A stretch of 64,000 bases of DNA from Parafilimonas sp. (GCA_017856455.1 JAFMEZ010000004.1:1-64000), one strand, 5' to 3'; counted from the stretch's first letter, positions 29,596-41,006 are shown. Notes: generated by a model not told the origin, from the letters alone. Made by a program: numbers and translations.

Positions 29596-30618
29596 ATGAT
29601 CATTGACCTTAGATCGGATACAGTCACCCAACCCACCCCCGGAATGCTGGAAGCTATGCACAGAGCACCTGTGGGCGACGATGTTTTTGGGGAAGATCCA
29701 ACCATTAATCGGCTAGAAGAAATGGCTGCAGCTATGTTTGGCATGGAAAACGCCATATTTTGTCCCAGTGGCACCATGACCAACCAAATTGCCATTAAAT
29801 GTCATACCCAACCTGGAGATGAGGTGATTTGCGACGAACTCTCGCATGTTTATCAGTATGAAGGAGGAGGTATCGCTTTTAACGCGGGTGCATCCGTTCG
29901 ACTCTTACAAGGTGATCGAGGAAGAATCAATAAAGACCTCATTGCCTCATCAGTAAATAATCCAGATGATGTCCATAAACCCATCTCCAGATTGGTCGTA
30001 GTAGAAAATACTGCGAATCGAGGAGGTGGCAGCTGTTACGAATGGAATGACCTAGAAGAAATGAGCAGCACTTCAAAAGCATTAAGACTCTCCTACCACC
30101 TGGATGGTGCGAGATTGTTTAATGCAATAGTTGCAACTGGACAAAAAGCACAAGAATACGGAAGGATTTTTGATAGCATTTCTATTTGCCTGAGCAAAGG
30201 ACTGGGCGCTCCTGTTGGAAGTTTATTGCTTGGCAAAAAAGACTTCATCAAAAAAGCAAGACGTGTTAGAAAAGCATTTGGTGGCGGAATGAGACAAGCT
30301 GGAAGTCTTGCTGCTGCAGGGATATATGCATTAGAGCATCATGTAGATCGACTTAAAACCGATCATCAGAACGCCAAATCAATTGAAGAAATTTTAAAAG
30401 GCCAATCATTTATCAATGGTATTTCTCCCGTTCAAACAAATATTGTGATTGCTGAATGTGATCCAGCATTTGATATGAAAGGATTCATCGAAAAAATGAA
30501 AAACCATGGTGTGAAATTCCTTGCAATCTCTAGCAACAAATTCAGAATGGTCACACACTTGAATATTGACGCCGATATGATGAATATCCTCAATGAAAAA
30601 ATAAAACAATCATTATAA
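29596..30618 (+). CDS. Low-specificity L-threonine aldolase / beta-eliminating lyase family
   Basis: [38 protein letters not shown] site [10 protein letters not shown]. Confidence 0.94.
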   Translation: MIIDLRSDTVTQPTPGMLEAMHRAPVGDDVFGEDPTINRLEEMAAAMFGMENAIFCPSGTMTNQIAIKCHTQPGDEVICDELSHVYQYEGGGIAFNAGASVRLLQGDRGRINKDLIASSVNNPDDVHKPISRLVVVENTANRGGGSCYEWNDLEEMSSTSKALRLSYHLDGARLFNAIVATGQKAQEYGRIFDSISICLSKGLGAPVGSLLLGKKDFIKKARRVRKAFGGGMRQAGSLAAAGIYALEHHVDRLKTDHQNAKSIEEILKGQSFINGISPVQTNIVIAECDPAFDMKGFIEKMKNHGVKFLAISSNKFRMVTHLNIDADMMNILNEKIKQSL

Positions 30619-32264
30619 TGTCTTTCCCCAAAATTGATCCCACTGGTACAGCCGCATGGAAAAAATTATCTGCACATGCAGAAAAAATGAAACAATCCCA
30701 TCTAAAGGATTTGTTCAAAAATGACAAACATAGATTTGAAAAATACCATGTTGATCAAGATGGACTCTTATTTGACTATTCCAAGAATATTATAGTCCAG
30801 GAAACAATGGACTTGTTATTTGAACTTGCGGAAGAATGCAAATTGAAAGATGCCATCAACGCGATGTTTGATGGAGAAAAAATCAACCAAACTGAGGGAA
30901 GAGCAGTTTTGCATACAGCACTCCGAAATTTCTCTGGCAAACCTGTAATCACTGACGGTGAAGATGTAATGCCAAAAGTTAAGGCAGTCCTTAAGCAAAT
31001 GCAACATATTTGCCATCAAGTGCATTCCGGTGCATGGAAAGGCTACACAGGGAAAAAAATTAAGCATATCGTAAATATCGGTATTGGAGGAAGTGATCTT
31101 GGTCCGGTGATGGTGACAGAAGCATTGAAACCTTATTGGGTTGATGGCATTCAGGTTCATTTTGTTTCAAATGTTGATGGCACACATATTGCTGAATGTC
31201 TGAAAGTTATAGAGGCTGACTCAACTTTATTTTTAGTTGCTTCCAAGACATTTACCACCCAAGAAACCATGACAAATGCGCATACTGCAAGGAAATGGTT
31301 TTTAGAACATGCAGGCGATGAGCAACATATCGCCAAGCACTTTGTGGCATTATCGACCAATGAAAAAGCTGTAACAGCATTTGGAATAGCAAAAGAGAAT
31401 ATGTTTGAATTCTGGGACTGGGTTGGAGGAAGATATAGTCTCTGGAGCGCGATTGGATTATCCATTGCACTGACCATTGGCTTTGAAAACTTTGAATCTC
31501 TTCTCAAAGGAGCGCATGAAATGGACAAACACTTCCAACAGAAGTCTTATAATGAAAATATACCCGTTATCATGGCTTTACTAGGTGTTTGGTATGTAAA
31601 TTTCTTTGGTGCTCAATCTGAAGCCATCCTTCCCTATGATCAATATCTGCATCGTTTTGCAGCATATTTCCAACAGGGTAATATGGAGAGTAATGGTAAA
31701 AGTGTCGACAGAAATGGCAATAAACTTAGCTATTCAAGCGGACCTGTGATTTGGGGTGAGCCTGGCACAAATGGCCAACACGCATTTTACCAATTGATCC
31801 ATCAGGGAACGATTTTGATACCATGTGATTTTATCGCTCCTGCCAAATCGCATAATCCTTTAGGCGACCACCATCAGAAACTGCTTTCAAATTTCTTTGC
31901 ACAAACTGAAGCTTTGATGAATGGGAAAACATCTGCTGAAGCCAGCGAAGAGCTATCAAAATTATCAGCTGAAGAGAAAAACAGTCTAGTTCCTTTTAAA
32001 GTTTTTGAAGGAAATAAACCAACCAATTCTATTTTGGTAAAAATCATTGATCCATTCACGCTTGGAATGCTCATTGCAGCATATGAACATAAAATATTCA
32101 CCCAAGGTGTCTTATGGAATGTTTTCAGTTTTGATCAGTGGGGCGTAGAACTTGGGAAACAATTGGCAAATAAAATACTGCCAGAATTAAATTCAGCTTC
32201 ATTGGTTGAAACTCACGATAGTTCAACCAATGGATTGATCAATCAGTATAAAAGCTGGAGATAA
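30618..32264 (+). CDS. pgi: Glucose-6-phosphate isomerase
   Basis: [14 protein letters not shown], GQLxxQQ-type region [24 protein letters not shown]. Confidence 0.98.
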   Translation: MSFPKIDPTGTAAWKKLSAHAEKMKQSHLKDLFKNDKHRFEKYHVDQDGLLFDYSKNIIVQETMDLLFELAEECKLKDAINAMFDGEKINQTEGRAVLHTALRNFSGKPVITDGEDVMPKVKAVLKQMQHICHQVHSGAWKGYTGKKIKHIVNIGIGGSDLGPVMVTEALKPYWVDGIQVHFVSNVDGTHIAECLKVIEADSTLFLVASKTFTTQETMTNAHTARKWFLEHAGDEQHIAKHFVALSTNEKAVTAFGIAKENMFEFWDWVGGRYSLWSAIGLSIALTIGFENFESLLKGAHEMDKHFQQKSYNENIPVIMALLGVWYVNFFGAQSEAILPYDQYLHRFAAYFQQGNMESNGKSVDRNGNKLSYSSGPVIWGEPGTNGQHAFYQLIHQGTILIPCDFIAPAKSHNPLGDHHQKLLSNFFAQTEALMNGKTSAEASEELSKLSAEEKNSLVPFKVFEGNKPTNSILVKIIDPFTLGMLIAAYEHKIFTQGVLWNVFSFDQWGVELGKQLANKILPELNSASLVETHDSSTNGLINQYKSWR

Positions 32265-32268
32265 TTAA

Positions 32269-32703
32269 TTACCACTTATCTACTTGCTCACCTGCGCCAT
32301 TGTCCCCTTCAGAGACATCGCCACGTTCTTGTGCTGGTGCAGGAGCTGCAGATTCAGATGAAGTATTTGCCGATGGAGCATACGATGATCCTCCTTCGCC
32401 GTTTTCTTCATCATATTCGTGGTTGAAAGCATCGAAATCAAAATCAGGCATCAATTCAGTTTTAACGTGATCAACTGCCTCGTTCAATGCTTTGAGGAAT
32501 TTATTGAAATCCTCTTTATAAAGGAATATCTTATGTCTGTCATAACCATCGTCATTGAAACGCTTTCTGCTTTCTGTGATGGTTAGATAATAATCGTTAC
32601 CTCTTGTTGTTCTTACATCAAAAAAATAAGTTCTTCTTTTTCCAGCCCTGATTCTTTTGCTGTACACACTGTCCATTTTCTTTTCGTTGTTGTCGTACGC
32701 CAC
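32269..32703 (-). CDS. DUF3276 family (PUR-alpha-like) protein
   Basis: RTYFFDVRTTRGNDYYLTITESRKR...HKIFLYKEDFNKFLKAL with acidic low-complexity tail. Confidence 0.9.
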   Translation of the reverse strand: MAYDNNEKKMDSVYSKRIRAGKRRTYFFDVRTTRGNDYYLTITESRKRFNDDGYDRHKIFLYKEDFNKFLKALNEAVDHVKTELMPDFDFDAFNHEYDEENGEGGSSYAPSANTSSESAAPAPAQERGDVSEGDNGAGEQVDKW

Positions 32704-32821
32704 AATCTTAAGTTTTGGTTTTGGTTAATTTGCTTTAAAAATAAAGATAAATTTATTTTTTATCTGACAAAAATTAGTGGATTTTTCTGAAAAAAACCAC
32801 AATTAGGGGACTTTTTTACGA

Positions 32822-34642
32822 TCAATGTCGCGACTGGCTGAATTGCTGATGCAGAAAAAGCTCTTTATAATACCCTTCTGCTGATAGCAATTCCTCATGT
32901 GTTCCCTGTTGAACAATGGAACCTTGATCCATAATAACTATTTTATCAAATGCAATGGATTGAATGATCCTATGGGTTATAAAGAATGCAGTTTTACCCT
33001 CTAAAAGTTGAGCAAGATTATTGGATATGTTCTGTTCAGTATTTGTATCAACTGCACTAAGACAATCATCAAAAATGAGCAAGTCGGCCGATTTTGAAAT
33101 AGCCCTTGCAATTGAAATTCGCTGTTTTTGTCCACCTGATAGTGTCACCCCTCTTTCCCCAATACTAGTTTGATAGCCTTGTGATAATTTTTCAATTTCT
33201 CCATCCACCATTGCAGCCCTTGCTGCATCCTGAACAATATTTGGACTTGCCAGTTGAGCTCCAAATGATATATTATTCTCCACTGTATCACTGAACAAAA
33301 AGACATCTTGCGGTACATAACTGATCAAGCCTCTTAACTGAGATACATCAAATGATTTAATATCAATGTCATTAAACGCTAATGTTCCAGAAGTAGCATC
33401 GAACATTCTCAGCATCAATTGTGCTAAACTTGTTTTGCCAGAACCCGTTTTACCAATAATTGCGATTTTTTCTCCTGCTTTGACATGAAGTGTAAAATCT
33501 TTTACGGCATGTATACCTGTATGACTATACACCAAATCAACCTTATTGAAATTTAAGGTGTTGATTGCAGCAATTTTTATTGGATGATCAATATTTTGAA
33601 TATTGGGTTTCACCTCTAAAAATTCATTGAGTCTCTTTTGAGAAGCTGCTGCGCGTTGAATATTTGAAACCACCCACCCTATTGCTGAAACAGGGAAAGT
33701 CAACATATTGATATAAACCACAAACTCTGCAATCGTTCCTGAACTGATTTTATGTTCCACCTGATAAACACTTCCAATATAGATGGTCAGCAAAGTGCTT
33801 AATCCAATCAGTAAGCCAATTGCAGGAAAATAAATTGCTTCTACAGTTGACAGAGCGAGTCCACTTTTTCTATACTCCTCAGTTTTATGATTAAAATGCG
33901 TCCAGGTATTCTTCTCCTGAAAAAATGATTTGATTACTCGAATTCCTGAATAAGACTCTTGAGCAATTGTAGTCAGTTCACTCAATTGCGATTGAATAGA
34001 TTCACTTCTTTTGATAATGTAAATATTCACGAAATACATTGCAATAGCCAGTAAAGGAAGCGGCGCTAAAACATAAGCTGAAAGCAAAGGATCTTTGTTA
34101 AACATATAAAAAAGACTGAACCCAATGAGCACAACGAGATTCACCAAATACATTAAAGCCGGCCCTGTATACATCCTAACCCTGGAAACATCTTCCGACA
34201 TCCTACTCATTAAGTCGCCTGTAGAATGAACTTTATAAAATAGTGCATCAAGTTTTTGATAGTGATTATAAACCTCATTTTTCTGATCATACTCAATATG
34301 TCGACTCATCACAATAATGGTCTGACGCATCAAAAACATAAAAAAACCTCTTAGCAGCGCAAAAGTGAGCAGTAATAATCCACAAAATAAAATGAGGATG
34401 CCAAATTCAAAATGTTGATTTCCCATCCATTCAATAGCCAATAGAACCAGTGGATCAAAAAATGTTTTCGACTCATTGATGAAATCTGGGCGAATGGCTT
34501 TTTGCACTTCATCAACTACGAATCCTGTTAATTGAGGTGCGAGAATTCCAAAATAATTGGAAATCATTACAAAGAAGATTCCAAGAAAAAATCTCCATCT
34601 GTATTTCCAGAAATACCTATTTAAGTGCTTTAGATGTTTCAT
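32822..34642 (-). CDS. ABC transporter, fused permease/ATPase (MsbA-like)
   Basis: Six-TM domain plus NBD GKTGSGKTSLAQ, LSGGQKQRISIARA, LLIFDDCLSAVD. Confidence 0.95.
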   Translation of the reverse strand: MKHLKHLNRYFWKYRWRFFLGIFFVMISNYFGILAPQLTGFVVDEVQKAIRPDFINESKTFFDPLVLLAIEWMGNQHFEFGILILFCGLLLLTFALLRGFFMFLMRQTIIVMSRHIEYDQKNEVYNHYQKLDALFYKVHSTGDLMSRMSEDVSRVRMYTGPALMYLVNLVVLIGFSLFYMFNKDPLLSAYVLAPLPLLAIAMYFVNIYIIKRSESIQSQLSELTTIAQESYSGIRVIKSFFQEKNTWTHFNHKTEEYRKSGLALSTVEAIYFPAIGLLIGLSTLLTIYIGSVYQVEHKISSGTIAEFVVYINMLTFPVSAIGWVVSNIQRAAASQKRLNEFLEVKPNIQNIDHPIKIAAINTLNFNKVDLVYSHTGIHAVKDFTLHVKAGEKIAIIGKTGSGKTSLAQLMLRMFDATSGTLAFNDIDIKSFDVSQLRGLISYVPQDVFLFSDTVENNISFGAQLASPNIVQDAARAAMVDGEIEKLSQGYQTSIGERGVTLSGGQKQRISIARAISKSADLLIFDDCLSAVDTNTEQNISNNLAQLLEGKTAFFITHRIIQSIAFDKIVIMDQGSIVQQGTHEELLSAEGYYKELFLHQQFSQSRH

Positions 34643-34649
34643 AAATCAA

Positions 34650-34670
34650 AAACCCCGCAATGCGGGGTTT
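34650..34670 (-). terminator. Intrinsic terminator downstream of tRNA-Ser
   Basis: AAACCCCGCATTGCGGGGTTT hairpin followed by T run on minus strand. Confidence 0.88.
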
Positions 34671-34677
34671 TCTCGAG

Positions 34678-34762
34678 CGGAGAGAGAGGGATTCGAACCC
34701 CCGGACCTGTGACAGTCAACGGTTTTCAAGACCGCCGCATTCGACCGCTCTGCCATCTCTCC
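34678..34762 (-). tRNA. tRNA-Ser (anticodon TGA)
   Basis: GGAGAGATGGCAGAGCGGTCGAATGCGGCGGTCTTGAAAACCGTTGACTGTCACAGGTCCGGGGGTTCGAATCCCTCTCTCTCCG; long variable arm, 7-bp acceptor stem. Confidence 0.97.
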
Positions 34763-34785
34763 GCCGCAAATGTAGTTCAAAATTT

Positions 34786-36138
34786 TTAATTTTTTGCACT
34801 GCCCTCGATCTTAAATACCCAGGCATGTTCACAAGGCAATTGTTTAGGCCAGTTCAATGTTAGGGTACCTGCTTTTTCATCATGTTCATGATGAATTGCT
34901 TTTTTTACACCAAGCATTTTTACTTTAGTTCCAGGTGCAGCTGAAATATTTTTTAACACTACCGGTCCATCTGCCTTTTTGGTAACAATGGCATAAATAT
35001 ATTTGCCATCACCGCTCACAGTATATTTTACATGATCACCCTCTTTGAATTTCTTTAAACTCTTTGTGGCATAAATTGCTTCTCCATTTATTTTCAACCA
35101 GTTCCCCATATCTTTTAATCTGTCAACTGAGGGAGCAGGAATCAGCCCTTCAGCAGTGGGGCCTACATTCAATAGATAATTTCCCCCCTTTGCTGCTATG
35201 TCAACCAAATTATGAATCAATGTTTCACTTGATTTCCAGTTGTTATCATTCTTTTTGAATCCCCATGTATCATTCATCGTCATGCAACTCTCCCAATCTG
35301 TATCAGAAGTTCCCTCCAAAATTTCCTGTTCTGGTGTACCAAAATCACCTGCAGCATCTTGATATTTATTCATGCCTTGCATTCCAGCTCTACCCTTCCC
35401 GACCCTGTTATTAATGATCAAATCAGGCTTTAAATTTCTCAGATAATTATAAAGGTCCTTCCCCTGATCTTCTGTCCATTCCGGTATCCATTCTCCATCG
35501 AACCATAGTACAGCAGGATCATATTTCTCAATCAATTCTTTTAATTGTGGTTTCAAATACTCTTCACGATATTTTGCAAAATTTGGATTTGCTGAATGCT
35601 GATGTGTGTAATCCTTTTTGCTCTCTGCATCTGGATGATGCCAGTCCATAATAGAGTGATAGAAACACATTTTTATATTCGCCTCTTTACAAGCATCAGA
35701 AAGTTCCTTAAGAATATCTCTTTTGAAAGGTGATGCATCCATGATATCATAATTAGTCACCTTGCTATCCCATATACAAAAACCATCATGATGCTTGGAA
35801 GTGATAACGATATATTTGATGCCTGCTTTTTTTGCTACAGCAACCCACTCCTTCGCATTGAATTGAGTTGGGTTAAACTGTTGAACAAACTTTTCATATT
35901 CTGGGATGGGAATATTTGCAGAATGCATGATCCATTCTCCTATACGACCATACTCTTTTCCATTGTATGAACCAGCTGGAACGGCATAAGCTCCCCAATG
36001 AATAAACATGCCAAACGTTGCATCTCTCCACCACTCCATCCGGGTGTCACGATCTTGTTTGGTTTCAGTTAGATAATTTTTTTGTGCATTGACAGAAATA
36101 AGCATCAAGACGCACAAGAATGAAAATAGAAATTTCAT
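34786..36138 (-). CDS. Alpha-L-fucosidase, GH29 family
   Basis: Signal peptide; DATFGMFIHWGAYAVPAG, KYIVITSKHHDGFCIWDSK, VLWFDGEW nucleophile motif. Confidence 0.94.
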   Translation of the reverse strand: MKFLFSFLCVLMLISVNAQKNYLTETKQDRDTRMEWWRDATFGMFIHWGAYAVPAGSYNGKEYGRIGEWIMHSANIPIPEYEKFVQQFNPTQFNAKEWVAVAKKAGIKYIVITSKHHDGFCIWDSKVTNYDIMDASPFKRDILKELSDACKEANIKMCFYHSIMDWHHPDAESKKDYTHQHSANPNFAKYREEYLKPQLKELIEKYDPAVLWFDGEWIPEWTEDQGKDLYNYLRNLKPDLIINNRVGKGRAGMQGMNKYQDAAGDFGTPEQEILEGTSDTDWESCMTMNDTWGFKKNDNNWKSSETLIHNLVDIAAKGGNYLLNVGPTAEGLIPAPSVDRLKDMGNWLKINGEAIYATKSLKKFKEGDHVKYTVSGDGKYIYAIVTKKADGPVVLKNISAAPGTKVKMLGVKKAIHHEHDEKAGTLTLNWPKQLPCEHAWVFKIEGSAKN

Positions 36139-36156
36139 GATGACAAGTTTATATGA

Positions 36157-37623
36157 TTAAAATTCAGATTTTTTATAAAACCCAATTTCACTAAAAGTTA
36201 CACAAACTGGAGATGACACTATATTAATTTTTACTTTTTTTGATTTCACAGGACTATCCAAAAGTATTATTCTGGCAGCACCAATAGAAGTTGCAGTTGC
36301 TATTTTTTTCCATGCACCATTCTCAAATGATGCTATTTCTACTGACTCAATTCTTTGTCCAAGTGGTATAAACTCTCTCAATCTGATGAGATCAAATTCA
36401 ACTTCTTCTTTCCAATCAAATACTATTTCCGGGAGATGATCATCATCTTTTGAAGCCCAGTAAGACTTGGTATTGTCATCGACTAAATTTTTTGTCGAAA
36501 AAGCCTTCCCCCTTGTTTGCTTGGAAGTTATTGTTGCGAGCTCGGCCATATTTTTTTTGAATGATGCATTTAATATTTTCCCAAATCCTTCAAGCGACCT
36601 AACATCTTCCTCTGCCAGTAGCCCTCTTGTATCAGGTGCAATACCCAAGTCTAATGCACCACCTCTTCCTACACTTTTCAAATACAAATCAAATAATTGA
36701 GCAGGTGATTTTACTTTGTCTTTTTCTTCTGGATGATAAAACCATCCTTTACGCAAAGGCACATCACATTCTGCCGGCACCCAATTATTACCGTTGCGTG
36801 TGCCAAATGGATTTTGTTTATCGTCTAACTGTCCGGGTACTGTTTTGCTCTCTCCTTCTGCAGGAACAGGCGTAAATGTTGCCCATGATGTTTCTGCTGC
36901 GAAGCCTCTCTCATTGCCAACCCATCGTACATCCCATCCGATATCGCTAAAGATATTTGCATTGGGTTGCATTTTTCTTGTGATGGCCCATGTTGTATCC
37001 CATCCATAGTAAGTAGCTCGATCTATTTTTTTGGTTGTTCTTGCACCACCATAATATCCATCTCCTCCATTTGCTCCATCATGCCACGACATGAATAATT
37101 CACCATAGTTTGTGTAGAGTTCTTTTAATTGTGTCCTGTATGCATCAACATAAGCAGGTGTTCCATAAACAGGATTATTTCGATCCCATGGTGAACAATA
37201 CACCCCAAATTTTAGTCCATATTTTCTGCATGCCTGTTCAACCTCTTTTACCAAATCACCTTTACCATTACGAAATGGCGATGCAGTGATATTGTAATTC
37301 GTAGTTTGTGTTGGCCATAAGGCAAACCCGTCGTGATGTTTCGCAACAAGAATAACCCCTTTCAATCCACCTGCCTTCAAAGCTGTTACAATTTTCTCTG
37401 CATCAAATTGAGTAGGATTAAAAATTTTAGGATCTGCGTCACCATAACCCCATTCTTTATTTTCGAATGTTGTTGGCGTAAAATGAATCAAACCATAAAC
37501 CTCTGTTTCATGCCATTTTAGTTGTCGATCTGATGGCAAAGCACCAAATGGTTTTGGTGCAGGTTGAGCAACGGAAGTCATTGAAAACAAAAGCGTGGAA
37601 ATGATAGCGAATAGAATCTTCAT
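36157..37623 (-). CDS. Alpha-L-fucosidase, GH29 family (subfamily B-like)
   Basis: Signal peptide; LKGVILVAKHHDGFALWPT, LFMSWHDGANGGDGYYGG, C-terminal discoidin-like region. Confidence 0.92.
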   Translation of the reverse strand: MKILFAIISTLLFSMTSVAQPAPKPFGALPSDRQLKWHETEVYGLIHFTPTTFENKEWGYGDADPKIFNPTQFDAEKIVTALKAGGLKGVILVAKHHDGFALWPTQTTNYNITASPFRNGKGDLVKEVEQACRKYGLKFGVYCSPWDRNNPVYGTPAYVDAYRTQLKELYTNYGELFMSWHDGANGGDGYYGGARTTKKIDRATYYGWDTTWAITRKMQPNANIFSDIGWDVRWVGNERGFAAETSWATFTPVPAEGESKTVPGQLDDKQNPFGTRNGNNWVPAECDVPLRKGWFYHPEEKDKVKSPAQLFDLYLKSVGRGGALDLGIAPDTRGLLAEEDVRSLEGFGKILNASFKKNMAELATITSKQTRGKAFSTKNLVDDNTKSYWASKDDDHLPEIVFDWKEEVEFDLIRLREFIPLGQRIESVEIASFENGAWKKIATATSIGAARIILLDSPVKSKKVKINIVSSPVCVTFSEIGFYKKSEF

Positions 37624-38459
37624 TGCTTATTTTTTTTCACTGTATTAATTAAGGTACCAATACCATCAATTGAAATTTCAACCCGATCATTTACCTGCAA
37701 GGTAAATTCATCCGGAGGAACAATGCCGGTACCTGTCATCAGCATCACGCCCATAGGAAAACTAGTTTCCAAGAAAAGGAATGAAGCCAATTCATTTAAA
37801 TTTCTTTTCATTTTTGAAAGAGCTGTCACTCCATCAAAAACAAGTTGATCCGCTCTATATATTTTTAATTGTATACTGGATGCAAGATCAATGGGATTTT
37901 CAGGAACAAAAAGACATGGACCTAATGCAGCGCTCCGATCATATACTTTGGCTTGCGCAAGATAAAGTGGATTTTCTCCTTCAATGCTTCTTGAACTCAT
38001 GTCGTTCCCAACTGTATACCCTTCAATTGTTCCTTCACTTGATATAAACAAAGTCAATTCAGGCTCTGGCACATCCCAGGAAGAATCATTACGAATATGA
38101 ACAGCATGTTGATGACCGGCTATTCTTGAAGGCAATGCCTTAAAAAAAAGTTCAGGTCTCTGTGCATCATAAACTTTATCATAAAAGCTTCCCCCACCAC
38201 TATGAGCAGATTCTTTTTCTCGAGCTTCTTTGCTACGTAAGTAAGTTACACCTGCAGCCCATAATTCTTGTGAACCAACTGGTGCATCAAGTTCATTCGC
38301 AAGATCAACCTGCGTTGTTTTTGAATATTGAGGCAGCTGCCCAATTAAATAATGAAACAAATTTTTATGATTTATTAATGCATCCCAAGGATGATCAGTT
38401 GCATAAAAATTTCCCTCATGCTCTATTAAAACTTTTTCCCCTTTTTTATAAAGTTTCAT
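37620..38459 (-). CDS. FAH-superfamily protein, 2-keto-3-deoxy-sugar-acid dehydratase-like
   Basis: VPEPELTLFISSEGTIEGYTVGNDMSSRSIEGENPLYLAQAKVYDRSAALGPC; resembles FAH-type 2-keto-3-deoxy-D-arabinonate dehydratases. Confidence 0.8.
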   Translation of the reverse strand: MKLYKKGEKVLIEHEGNFYATDHPWDALINHKNLFHYLIGQLPQYSKTTQVDLANELDAPVGSQELWAAGVTYLRSKEAREKESAHSGGGSFYDKVYDAQRPELFFKALPSRIAGHQHAVHIRNDSSWDVPEPELTLFISSEGTIEGYTVGNDMSSRSIEGENPLYLAQAKVYDRSAALGPCLFVPENPIDLASSIQLKIYRADQLVFDGVTALSKMKRNLNELASFLFLETSFPMGVMLMTGTGIVPPDEFTLQVNDRVEISIDGIGTLINTVKKNKQ

Positions 38460-38541
38460 GCTTAAATATATTTAATTAATATATCTTTTCACTAGTAAAT
38501 TTTTATGCTTTAACTTAATTGATAAAACTATTCTTGAGCAT

Positions 38542-39324
38542 ATGGCAGCTGGAAATTTTGAATTGGTGAGTCCTTATGTTATCATCACAGGTGGATCAAG
38601 CGGCATTGGTCTTGCTATGGTAAAAATATTTCATGATCAGGGCGCGATTGTCGATGTGCTTGATGTACAAAAACCATCAGAAGACACGCTAAAGAAATTA
38701 TCCATCAATGATGAAACTGTTGTCTTCCATGAAACAGATATTACCAATAATGCGGCTGTCAAGGAAGTCATTTCATTAATCTCCATCAAAAGAGGAATTG
38801 GCATCTTGATCAATAATGCCGGTATCGCACATATCGGAAATGTGTTGAACACATCTGATGAAGATTTTCAGAAAATTTTTAATGTGAATGTAAAAGGTGC
38901 ATTCAATTGCATTCAGGCGATTATTCCTTTTATGATAGAAATGGGAGAAGGCCTAATTATAAATATGGCTTCTATTGCTGCTACAGTAGGCATCCCTGAC
39001 CGCTTTGCTTACAGCATGAGCAAAGGCGCTATTGTTTCAATGACATTGAGTGTTGCAAAAGATTTTATTAAAAAAGGAATCCGGTGCAACTGCATTTCTC
39101 CGGCAAGGGTGCATACACCTTTTGTTGATGGCTTTCTTGATAAACATTATCCTGGGAAACAAGAAGAAATGTTTGAAAAACTTTCTGCTAGTCAGCCTAT
39201 AGGTAGAATGGCAGAGCCAGAGGAAATTGCACAACTTGCTTTTTACCTTTGCAGCAAGCAGGCATCTTTTATTACCGGTACAGATATACCCATTGACGGA
39301 GGATTTACCAGATTAAACAATTGA
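38542..39324 (+). CDS. SDR oxidoreductase, candidate 2-keto-3-deoxy-L-fuconate dehydrogenase
   Basis: TGGSSGIG cofactor motif, INNAG, YSMSK catalytic motif; placement in fucose locus. Confidence 0.8.
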   Translation: MAAGNFELVSPYVIITGGSSGIGLAMVKIFHDQGAIVDVLDVQKPSEDTLKKLSINDETVVFHETDITNNAAVKEVISLISIKRGIGILINNAGIAHIGNVLNTSDEDFQKIFNVNVKGAFNCIQAIIPFMIEMGEGLIINMASIAATVGIPDRFAYSMSKGAIVSMTLSVAKDFIKKGIRCNCISPARVHTPFVDGFLDKHYPGKQEEMFEKLSASQPIGRMAEPEEIAQLAFYLCSKQASFITGTDIPIDGGFTRLNN

Positions 39325-39327
39325 TAC

Positions 39328-40188
39328 ATGAAAATTTTCAGATTTGATAAATCGGGCAGTGTTGGATTAGGCATGCTTGATGCGAAAGGAAAAAAAATAG
39401 ATATTTCAGGATATTATAATGATTTCAATCGAAGTTTTTTTGAAATGGGTGGAACAACACATTTGTCGGAGTGGCTATTGCTACATGCCAATGAATGTGA
39501 TGAAATAAAAGATGAAGTCACTTTCTTGCCATGCATTGCTGATCCTTCAAAGATCATTTGCGTCGGACTCAATTATGCGAAGCATGCCAAGGAAAGTAAT
39601 ATGGAAGTACCAAAAGAGCCTGTATTGTTTTTCAAGAGTACTTCAGCAATATGTGGACCAAATGATCCAGTTATCATACCTAAAAATTCATTTAAAACAG
39701 ATTGGGAAGTAGAACTAGCAGTAATCATTGGAAAAAAAACAAGCTATGTTGCAGAAGAAAATGCTATGCAACATGTTGCAGGCTATTGTCTGCATAATGA
39801 TTATAGTGAAAGAGCTTTTCAATTGGAGAGAGGCGGACAATGGGTGAAGGGGAAGAGCTGTGATCACTTTGCCCCACTTGGTCCGTATTTTGTTTCAAAA
39901 GACGAAATCCAAGATCCACATGCATTGCACTTATGGCTGGATGTGAATGGAAAGCGCATGCAAGATTCACATACCTCTGACTTAATCTACAAAATTCCTT
40001 TCCTGGTTCATTATATCTCTCAATTCATGACGTTATTACCAGGAGATATTATCAGTACAGGTACACCAGAAGGTGTAGGCATGGGACAAAAACCTGATCC
40101 GATATATTTGAAAGCAGGTGATAAAATTCATTTAGGTATTGAGGGATTAGGGGAACAATTCCAAACAGCCATTGCTCATGCGGATTGA
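39328..40188 (+). CDS. FAH-family hydrolase, candidate 2,4-diketo-3-deoxy-L-fuconate hydrolase
   Basis: KIICVGLNYAKHAKESNMEVPKEPVLFFKST, DWEVELAVIIGK, GDIISTGTPEGVGMG. Confidence 0.85.
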   Translation: MKIFRFDKSGSVGLGMLDAKGKKIDISGYYNDFNRSFFEMGGTTHLSEWLLLHANECDEIKDEVTFLPCIADPSKIICVGLNYAKHAKESNMEVPKEPVLFFKSTSAICGPNDPVIIPKNSFKTDWEVELAVIIGKKTSYVAEENAMQHVAGYCLHNDYSERAFQLERGGQWVKGKSCDHFAPLGPYFVSKDEIQDPHALHLWLDVNGKRMQDSHTSDLIYKIPFLVHYISQFMTLLPGDIISTGTPEGVGMGQKPDPIYLKAGDKIHLGIEGLGEQFQTAIAHAD

Positions 40189-41005
40189 TGCTCATCAACA
40201 TTTTTGGATGTATCATCCAGAAAAACACGGTTGGATCAATGATGAGATGAAACTGATACGTAAGAACTTCACTCCATCTGATCTAAAACCCATATTGGAT
40301 AAACACCTCATCGATGGATCTATTGCAGTGCAGGCCGACGAAACTTTGGAAGAAACTGATTTCCTTTTATCGCTAACTGCAAATAATGATTTTATCAAAG
40401 GAGTCGTAGGATGGATCGATTTGAAAAATCCATCCATTGAAGATCAACTAACAAAGTATAAAGAATATAAAAAACTTCTAGGATTCAGGTGCATCATGCA
40501 AGGACAACCAGATGAATTATACCTAAACAATGAAATATTCATCAATAATGTTGCATCACTATCCATTTATAAGTATACATATGACCTGCTGATTTATCAT
40601 CACCAACTACCAAGTTTGCTTAAATTCACAGAGAAACTTCCAGACAATCGATTCATTCTTGATCACATTGGCAAGCCAAACATAAAAGAGAAGAACATTA
40701 AAGCATGGAAGGAAAATATCATCCAATTGGCAAAACATCCAGGAATCTATTGTAAATTAAGTGGGATGATTACCGAAGCAGACTATAACAATTGGAGTTA
40801 TGAGAATATTGTTCCCTACATGGATGTTGTTGCTGAAGCGTTTGGGCCAAGTAGATTATGCTTTGGATCAGACTGGCCAGTTTGCTTGGTTGCAGGTAAT
40901 TATGATCGGATGATTGAAGTAGTAAAAAAATGGACAATGCAATTCACAAAAGAAGAATACAACCAGATTTTTGGCTTAAATGCATGCAAATTTTACAACA
41001 TTTAA
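40178..41005 (+). CDS. Amidohydrolase family protein, candidate L-fuconolactonase
   Basis: MRIDAHQHFWMY metal-binding N-terminus, RFILDHIGKPNIK, CFGSDWPVC; ATG at 40178 preferred. Confidence 0.85.
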   Translation: MRIDAHQHFWMYHPEKHGWINDEMKLIRKNFTPSDLKPILDKHLIDGSIAVQADETLEETDFLLSLTANNDFIKGVVGWIDLKNPSIEDQLTKYKEYKKLLGFRCIMQGQPDELYLNNEIFINNVASLSIYKYTYDLLIYHHQLPSLLKFTEKLPDNRFILDHIGKPNIKEKNIKAWKENIIQLAKHPGIYCKLSGMITEADYNNWSYENIVPYMDVVAEAFGPSRLCFGSDWPVCLVAGNYDRMIEVVKKWTMQFTKEEYNQIFGLNACKFYNI

Positions 41006-41006
41006 T

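Noticed and set aside
32777-32800. GTGG...CCAC hairpin between DUF3276 and ABC transporter genes
   Set aside because: Stem is only 4 GC-containing pairs plus A/T tracts; too weak to call as a terminator.
34660-34863. 67-aa forward ORF MRGFLERRERDSNPRTCDSQRFSRPPHSTALPSL...
   Set aside because: It is the antisense reading of tRNA-Ser; the RDSNPRT string is a well-known tRNA-derived artefact.
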